Position numbers and translations under genes: made by a program. Below the pieces are notes generated by a model. It had not been told where the DNA came from. It saw only the letters and a program-made list of their open reading frames with translations, and did no database searches. From Sipunculus nudus (taxonomy: Eukaryota; Annelida; Sipuncula; Golfingiida; Sipunculidae): a stretch of 64,000 bases of DNA. The stretch spans positions 73,792,401 through 73,856,400 of the forward strand of contig CM049315.1 in assembly GCA_026874595.1 (NCBI GenBank), given 5' to 3'. Of this stretch, positions 58,649 to 64,000 are shown one piece after another; within the stretch, counting starts at the first letter, position 1; each line of letters starts with the position of its first letter.

Positions 58649-61600
58649 AGATTTCCCAAATATATTCAGTAAATCTCTATGTCATCAGTGACCCTTGAGA
58701 AATAATAGACTATGGAACAAAGGATGTCAATCAGTAATGAGTATACTGGATATAATGCAAGTTGTTCTACACAGTGTCACGCTGAAAAAAAAAATGTTCA
58801 TAGTTGAGCAGCGATCGAAGATGCGCTAATACCAGTTAATTCAAATAACAAGGAAATTGTAAGTTGCTATTAGATAAAATAAACATTCAATCATTTAAAC
58901 GAGTAACTGATGAAAGGAAAATATGATACCACGCCACCTGGCGGAGGTGCTATAAATAAGTATACACAGGGGTTTATAATTTTTTAAAAATTGATAATAA
59001 TATAGACTTCGCATTAGATGCACTTGTGACAACATTTTTAAAATGGTTTTGAACACGTTATATCACACCTATTAAGTCAATATATCAAATATTGAAGATT
59101 GTATGATATATTTTTGGGCTGGGTTTTCTCTTGACACGTATTTTTATTTTATTATTTTCAGGTTTTGGGTCAAGTCTAACGCTGGCGCCATCTTTGGTTA
59201 TAGTGAGTCATTATTTTGTAAAAAGAAGATCTAGAGCAATGGCTCTGAGCACGTTTGGCAGCAGCATCAGCTGTATAGCAATGGCTCCTTTTCTGTTATG
59301 GATTCTTGATATATACTCATTTCCGGGAGCAGCATTAATGTATGCCGGTCTATCTTTCAACCTGTGCGTAGCCGGCGCCCTCTACCGTCCGCTGCAAACA
59401 CTTTATTTCACAGATAATGTGGACTCCATTGAGAGGTACATAGTAAAACAAACTTGTGTTGGTACATGCGAAAATGGTCATATCAATTATGAGAGTCAAA
59501 TAGATCACTCTGGTTTATCTAATGATAAAGCTGCTGAGTTGAAAGCATTACAAACGACCCGATTATCCCATCTATCATATAAAGGTGAGGTAGAGATAGA
59601 AAAAGTGACCTCACCAATAAGAGCGCCAGGTACGAAGGGGACCTTTAGAAAGCTATCATACAAGAAGTTCCCTACCCCAAAGAACCAAGTCGCTGTGTTG
59701 AAAAATCCTTCATTTATCATATACGTGTTGACCGTCTTCTCAATGCCAATAAACAACATGAGTTTTTACACTTTCCTGCCAGCACTTTTAAAAAGGACAG
59801 GCGCAACGGAAGCGGAAGTAGCCATTGTCCTCATAACTGCCGGAGCATTTGACATCATAGGACGGTTTTCATTTGGTTTCCTCTTTGACTTGAAGCTCAT
59901 CAAGAGGTACCGGGTGTTGTTACAAGGTACAGCGGGCGTTATGACAGGTCTCGTGACCCTTGCTATACCTCACGTGACCAGTCACGTGTGGATTACGATC
60001 ATGTGCTGCTTGCGGACCCTGGTGATGAGTGGGTTTAATGCTCAACGCGTCACTGTGATGGCTGATCTCATTCCCGTCCACCAGGTAGCGCCAGGTGTAG
60101 GGATGGTTCTGTTTTCCCAGGGTATGGGAAGCGTGGCGTTCATTGTGGCAGGTAGGTGTATGAACCATCGTGTTTTCAGTTTCACTTCTATTTTTCGTTT
60201 TTTAATAACTGAAATCGTTCAATATAGTTCGGTCATACTAATCATAAATGGATCAATCCCATCGTTTTTGAAAGAATCGTTTAACTCGTTCATTCACGTT
60301 CGGGTTGTGTGTGTTTGTCTGTGTTGTTGTTGGGAAAGGAATCTCATGACATGTTCATGGCATTTCGGGAATAGGTCAATGAAAAAATCGATTATACTTT
60401 AAAGTGGATCCGGCACATGATCTAGATCCAGGAACCTCATCAAGGAAAATTTACAAATGAACGCTTAGGTCATTAAAGCACGAATGAAACTCGGAATGTG
60501 GGTAAACAAGATAATGACAGGGGATTGAGTTTGTTAAAATGCAGCTTGAATATTAACTTTGATAGAAAAATAAGACGCTTAAATTTTCTTTTATATGGAG
60601 AAGGACTGCATTTTCTTAACAGCACCATCTAGCGTCCGCTCGACGAAAAATTACAAAAGTAAGGCAAAAAAAAATAAATATATAAAAGGTATGGTTCTCA
60701 GGCACCGCCCGCGTCAATTTTCATCCCCCCCCCCCCCCCCCCCGCATGAAACATTTTTATTTTTTATTTTTCTTCTTTCAAGAAGATAAAATAATACAAT
60801 TTTGATAAGAATTCCTTTGTTATAAAGTGCTTTTACCTGTTTAGCAACAAAAAAATATGTTATTTTCGTGCTTTTTCATGATCATATGACATTTTATCAA
60901 AGCATAAAAAAGGTAAAAAAAGTTAGTTGATAAAATATTAACATTTAAATTATATGTGCATTGCCTCACACTGTTTGTTCATGCTGACTTAATATAAATG
61001 TTCGTGGCATATGTATCCTGACTGTTTAAACACTGCTACCCGTTATATTTTGTTATGTGTGTGAGTAAACACAGTGCACATGTCTCGATCTGACAAAAAT
61101 GCGTAATCAGAGATCCGATTTTGAGAATGTGCAACGATTTTCCAGCAAGGAGAATAACCATATTAAAGAGGAAACATAACAGAAACACCGGTTACATGCT
61201 TGAAAAATCTTTATTTGTGAAATTGCTCAAAAAATGTGTGATACTTTAAATTTGGGTTCTCCAAATTCTATTTCGGCCTATTTGACCTTGATGATTAAGG
61301 TCAAGGTCACCGGTTTTCAAACGCTTCGGAGATTTTGGTAGAAACAATCTAAATTTAAAATTTCATTTAAAAATGTTGAGTCGTTCAGAAGTTATCGCGT
61401 TCACAATATATGACACAGACGCCGCCGCCGACGATGGACCAAACACGGTCTCCCCCATGGGGAGGGGAGACATGATAAATGGGTTACTTATTAATAGGAT
61501 ATTTGTAGACATCATAAGGTTTTAAGAAGGAAACGCTATATATTATGTATATTTAACATGCCTGGTATGCTGGTATGTGAATGGGTCTCTTTAAATGTAT

Positions 61601-61797
61601 TACCGGAAATAACGCATATTCATGTAATTCCAGGTGTTTTGAAGGATACCCTGCAGTCCTTGAACATGCCGTTTTATTACGGAGGTCTGTCAATGGCTGC
61701 TCTTTCTTTGTTATTCGTCTGTCATCAGGGAGTCAAGTTCGTCAGAGCTGGACGTATGTCAACCGATGAACTGAGAGAGAACAGGTCTGACCTCTGA
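53398..61797 (+). CDS. SLC16-like (monocarboxylate transporter-like) carrier, copy 3, intact
   Basis: Predicted 493-residue plasma-membrane carrier of the major facilitator superfamily. SLC16 members move monocarboxylates, aromatic amino acids or related solutes, some with H+; the substrate here is unknown. Exons: 53398-53536 (ATG 53467), 57986-58099, 58387-58530, 59162-60151 and 61634-61797, all GT-AG and phase 1. Residues 4-9 EGGWGW are the family N-terminal motif. YFVKRRSRAMAL (127-138) is the TM5 motif. TM1-6 span about 8-184, the hydrophilic loop about 187-285 and the C-terminal half about 288-470. D340 and R344 in DIIGR match the D302/R306 pair of MCT1. The length is typical of the family (about 450-550). 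The start codon follows a spliced 5' UTR exon (acceptor CGCCAG at 53397). A possible polyadenylation signal AATAAA lies at 61923-61928. The only uninterrupted copy of the three. Confidence 0.9.
53890..54015. repeat. Dispersed repeat, copy 2 (pair with 19310-19450)
   Basis: Shares ordered blocks (TCCTGG-GT-AACCAGGCCC, CCCCATTG, CATCGAG, CGAAAGGCGCACTCGTT) with 19310-19450. It lies in intron 1 of SLC16 copy 3. Confidence 0.6.
54500..55015 (-). repeat. GAGTCC-word repeat, inverted relative to 37225-37645
   Basis: GGACTCGGACTCGAG-type words at 54510-54640 and 54905-55012 flank an AT-rich core with (TA)n at 54652-54706. It lies in intron 1 of SLC16 copy 3. Confidence 0.65.
55835..56614 (-). mobile_element. 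Probable LTR of a retrotransposon
   Basis: A 780-bp segment that on the minus strand begins TGTGACACGGGCG and ends TTCCGTAACA, so it has TGT...ACA ends. It contains a TATA box (GGTATATAAAGG, 56365-56354) followed by an R-like purine-rich stretch (GGCAGAGAGAGACAGCAGAG). The sequence after the end, AAGTGGCCTCACC, could be a weak primer-binding site. No gag-pol and no partner LTR are seen, and no 5-bp duplication, so it may be a degraded end. It lies in intron 1 of SLC16 copy 3 in antisense. Confidence 0.45.
56890..57240 (+). repeat. Dispersed repeat (CTGCATTCTAAGGAATG family), copy
   Basis: Partner of 38168-38480, with the same order of shared blocks, plus a G-run at 56928-56937. It lies in intron 1 of SLC16 copy 3. 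Confidence 0.7.
57650..57731. repeat. Long (TA)n microsatellite
   Basis: More than 35 TA units with few interruptions, 250 bp upstream of exon 2 of SLC16 copy 3. Confidence 0.95.
58560..58648. repeat. Compound (TA)n(GA)nGn microsatellite
   Basis: About 20 TA units, then about 20 GA units and a G-run, 30 bp into intron 3 of SLC16 copy 3. Confidence 0.95.
61270..61480. repeat. Dispersed repeat with CCGCCGCCGACGATGG tract
   Basis: It contains AAGGTCAAGGTCACCGG, then GCCGCCGCCGACGATGGACC and GGTCTCCCCC-TGGGGA-GGGGA. It is a typical invertebrate interspersed repeat within intron 4 of SLC16 copy 3. Recognised by style only. Confidence 0.4.
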
Positions 61798-61957
61798 GTA
61801 ACATAGGGATAACGAACGCAACACAGGAAAGTGTGATATGCTGATGTTGCAGTTAGGGCTCATGTCAATACTAGTTTTAGCCACCGATTCCCAAACCGAT
61901 ATATCATTGGAAAAAATGCCAAAATAAAGTAAAATCACCCATATCGTGCACAAACAC

Positions 61958-61969
61958 ACACACACACAA

Positions 61970-62000
<31 letters not shown>

Positions 62001-62010
62001 CGCACACACA
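61958..62010. repeat. (CA)n(TA)n(CA)n microsatellite
   Basis: Compound dinucleotide tract downstream of the copy 3 stop codon. Confidence 0.9.
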
Positions 62011-62069
62011 TATATTACAAAGATATCTACAATAAAAATAATCCGATAAACATCCTTTTGGAACCATGC

Positions 62070-63640
62070 CTATTTAATAAATTAGATTTGACACCGAATT
62101 GATATAATATGGATGTTTTACATATTCCGGTAAAGTAAAATTGGGAAAACATAATCTTAACATGATTTCTGTTTAAAGAAAAACACAAACAATTTAAACA
62201 TCTAAACGTTTATCTAACCATGATAAACTATATTTTTTTCTGTTGGATGAACAGCTCCTGTTTCTTTTTCAATAAGAGTGTCATATTTAAGCCTAAGCGT
62301 AATATGCTTTACCACGATAATGGTTAGACACCAACTGCTTTTTTAATCTTTTGTATATCAATCATCGATAGAACAAAAACCGGTCATTTGTGTATAAAAA
62401 AAATTACTTTTTTTTATAAAAAATATTTTATGCAAATTTACGAGCCTTGAGCAGAAGTGTACATACATATAAAATGCCGGACAAGGATGAATTTTAAGTA
62501 AAGTTATTTGCAATCAATTACCGGACGGTCATACTCTATTCATAATAGATATGAAATGAAACATTCTAGGGTTTACTTTAATATATTCATATAACATATA
62601 CTGTGCTTGCCTTTATGTCGGCGGGGCTGAATATTTGCGGGTTTTTATTTTTAACAGTTTCAAGGGCTTTCTTGTTCGCGCTCTGTCATTAGTATAGTAG
62701 TTTATTTTATTTATCAAATATGAAACTATAAACTGTAGTGACCAATTTGTTTCATAAATCGCTGAATTCACAATTATCTAGGCCTACTATTTCTCTGACC
62801 GGATATCGCATGTTTGACCAGTCACGGAAGGCTTAGCTGACGCATGCGGGAAGCAAAGCCCCGCTTTACGCGGTTACGTTTAAATCGAGGTGTTTTACCT
62901 ATATTAGTATCAGTTACCCTTATCGGATATGTCTGAAGTGTATGTGTGCCAAGCTAGATGGCATCTAGTTGTGCTTTAAATGAACATTTAATAGAAGGTC
63001 CTCATTCACATTGTGTCGTATTAAGTTAATGTTAATGAATAAAATTTGTTACCTCAAGCAGTGAACGTAGCAGCTTGGGTAGCGCCACCTTGTATCTATA
63101 TAAAGGACTAATGCTGAAGTCACATCCGAAATCATTTTACACGCCAAACGATGTGTGATTGGCTAGTGATGATTAACGACGTGAATATTTGAATATATTC
63201 GAAAGGTCACATTTCATAATGGTCCAAATACCGTAGAACAGTAGGATGTTTGGCCTCTGATTTTAACTGCTAAAAATTGAAAAAAGGCCCCTTCTTTCAC
63301 CCTATGGAAGTAGTTTGCAACTGACAAATGGGTTCACCACTGAGAATTCCCTTGAAATAGCCGGTAATATACCGGTATGAATATTTAAACTGGCACTTAC
63401 AGATGAGATCAATGAACAAAGTCTGGTATTGGAGGAACCCAGTATTTTGTTACATGAATAAACTCATAAATAAATTTTGCGCATGTATGTCATTCACAAA
63501 ATACAACAACTATGATTTAAGTATAATGTAATACATACGTGTATAATAACGAAATATTCTGCTGCAACACCAGTTTTATTTTACTCATATTTGTCGCAAA
63601 GCATTATATTATAATATAAAAACATACTTACCCGAATTTA
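62070..63640. other. Intergenic, nothing recognised
   Basis: AT-rich sequence between SLC16 copy 3 and the tyrosine-recombinase fragment at the right edge. No repeat partner or domain found by eye. Confidence 0.45.
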
Positions 63641-63704
63641 TTATTTATTTATTTTAACCGGGTGGGTGGGAGTTGAATTTGACATGAACGGAACCAAACA
63701 TTGT

Positions 63705-64000
63705 TCAAATACATATATCAAAGTACATCTGTATGATATATAGGTATGTCTTACATTTGTCTCCACCGTAAGAAATAGGTACGAAAAATAAGGTTTCGAG
63801 TGATACATGTATTGTATGAATTTTGCTCTGTCCAAGGTACAATTGCACATCGAGATAGTCCAGATACGACAATGATGTCCAGTCTCCCTCAGCTTTAATA
63901 ATCTCCGTGGGTACATGATAACAAAGGCTATTCATGGCCTTTTCGCGGCGAAATGAATGTCTTGAATAGAGATGCCTGGGCAAGTGTAACTGCTCAAGAA
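63705..64000 (-). mobile_element. Tyrosine recombinase C-terminus, DIRS/Ngaro-like, cut by window edge
   Basis: The open minus-strand frame reads LYSRHSFRREKAMNSLC, then VPTEIIKAEGDWTSLSYL, then DYLD. This is the H-x-x-R box, the GDW motif and the catalytic-Tyr region (Y in SYLDYL) of the integrase-type tyrosine recombinases used by DIRS, Ngaro and Crypton elements. The frame is open from the right edge, so the N-terminal part lies outside the window. About 40 residues after the Tyr, the frame stops at 63705. Which element class it belongs to cannot be decided from this end alone. Confidence 0.65.

Noticed and set aside
60152-60402. Extension of the SLC16 copy 3 frame to 423 codons past the exon
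   Set aside because: A GTAGGT donor at 60152 and the last exon at 61634 with matching phase restore the family C-terminus; the extension is intron read-through.

Overview
The window is animal nuclear DNA, most likely from a mollusc and probably a bivalve. It has spliced genes with GT-AG introns, very frequent (TA)n microsatellites, tRNA-derived SINE-like repeats and dense layers of eukaryotic transposable elements. There are no operons, Shine-Dalgarno sites or CRISPR arrays. The bivalve assignment is an inference from repeat style and is not proven.

The backbone is a tandem family of three plus-strand genes for SLC16-type (monocarboxylate transporter-like, major facilitator) carriers. All share the same five coding exons with identical intron phases. 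Copy 1 (4567-10554) is broken: it has a lost splice donor and two in-frame stops. Copy 2 (37707-43435) is broken: two in-frame stops, a 21-nt deletion and a 1-nt insertion. Copy 3 (53398-61797) is intact and predicts 493 residues. Copies 1 and 2 have their main stop at the same codon (TGA in one, TAA in the other), so they probably duplicated after the lesion arose.

Between copies 1 and 2 lies a 27-kb transposon graveyard. On the minus strand a DIRS-like retroelement with RNase H and tyrosine recombinase (about 19151 down to 12480) is split by two insertions. One is a 2.03-kb fold-back element (16233-18265) with 6-bp target duplications, arms made of 20-bp palindromes and a dead LINE inside. 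The other is a 3.4-kb element with GGTTC-rich ends (12725-16092) that carries a possible small spliced gene. A Penelope-like 3' end follows at 12472-11573. Further right are a 240-bp GGGCCC/CATG-rich satellite (19960-20690), a long AT-rich stretch and a 770-810-bp tandem repeat (28480-32580). A degenerate SWIM-zinc-finger gene (32982-33938, plus) then faces a possible two-exon minus-strand gene with a CCAAT promoter (37180-35157).

Intron 2 of copy 1 holds a 2.2-kb DNA transposon with a perfect 9-bp target duplication; a 472-bp sibling lies at 1690-2161, also with a 9-bp duplication. Between copies 2 and 3 are a 1.6-kb element with about 330-bp inverted arms (44022-45603), SINE-like repeats and little else. 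Intron 1 of copy 3 contains a probable LTR (55835-56614). The last 300 bases carry the catalytic C-terminus of another tyrosine recombinase running off the right edge.
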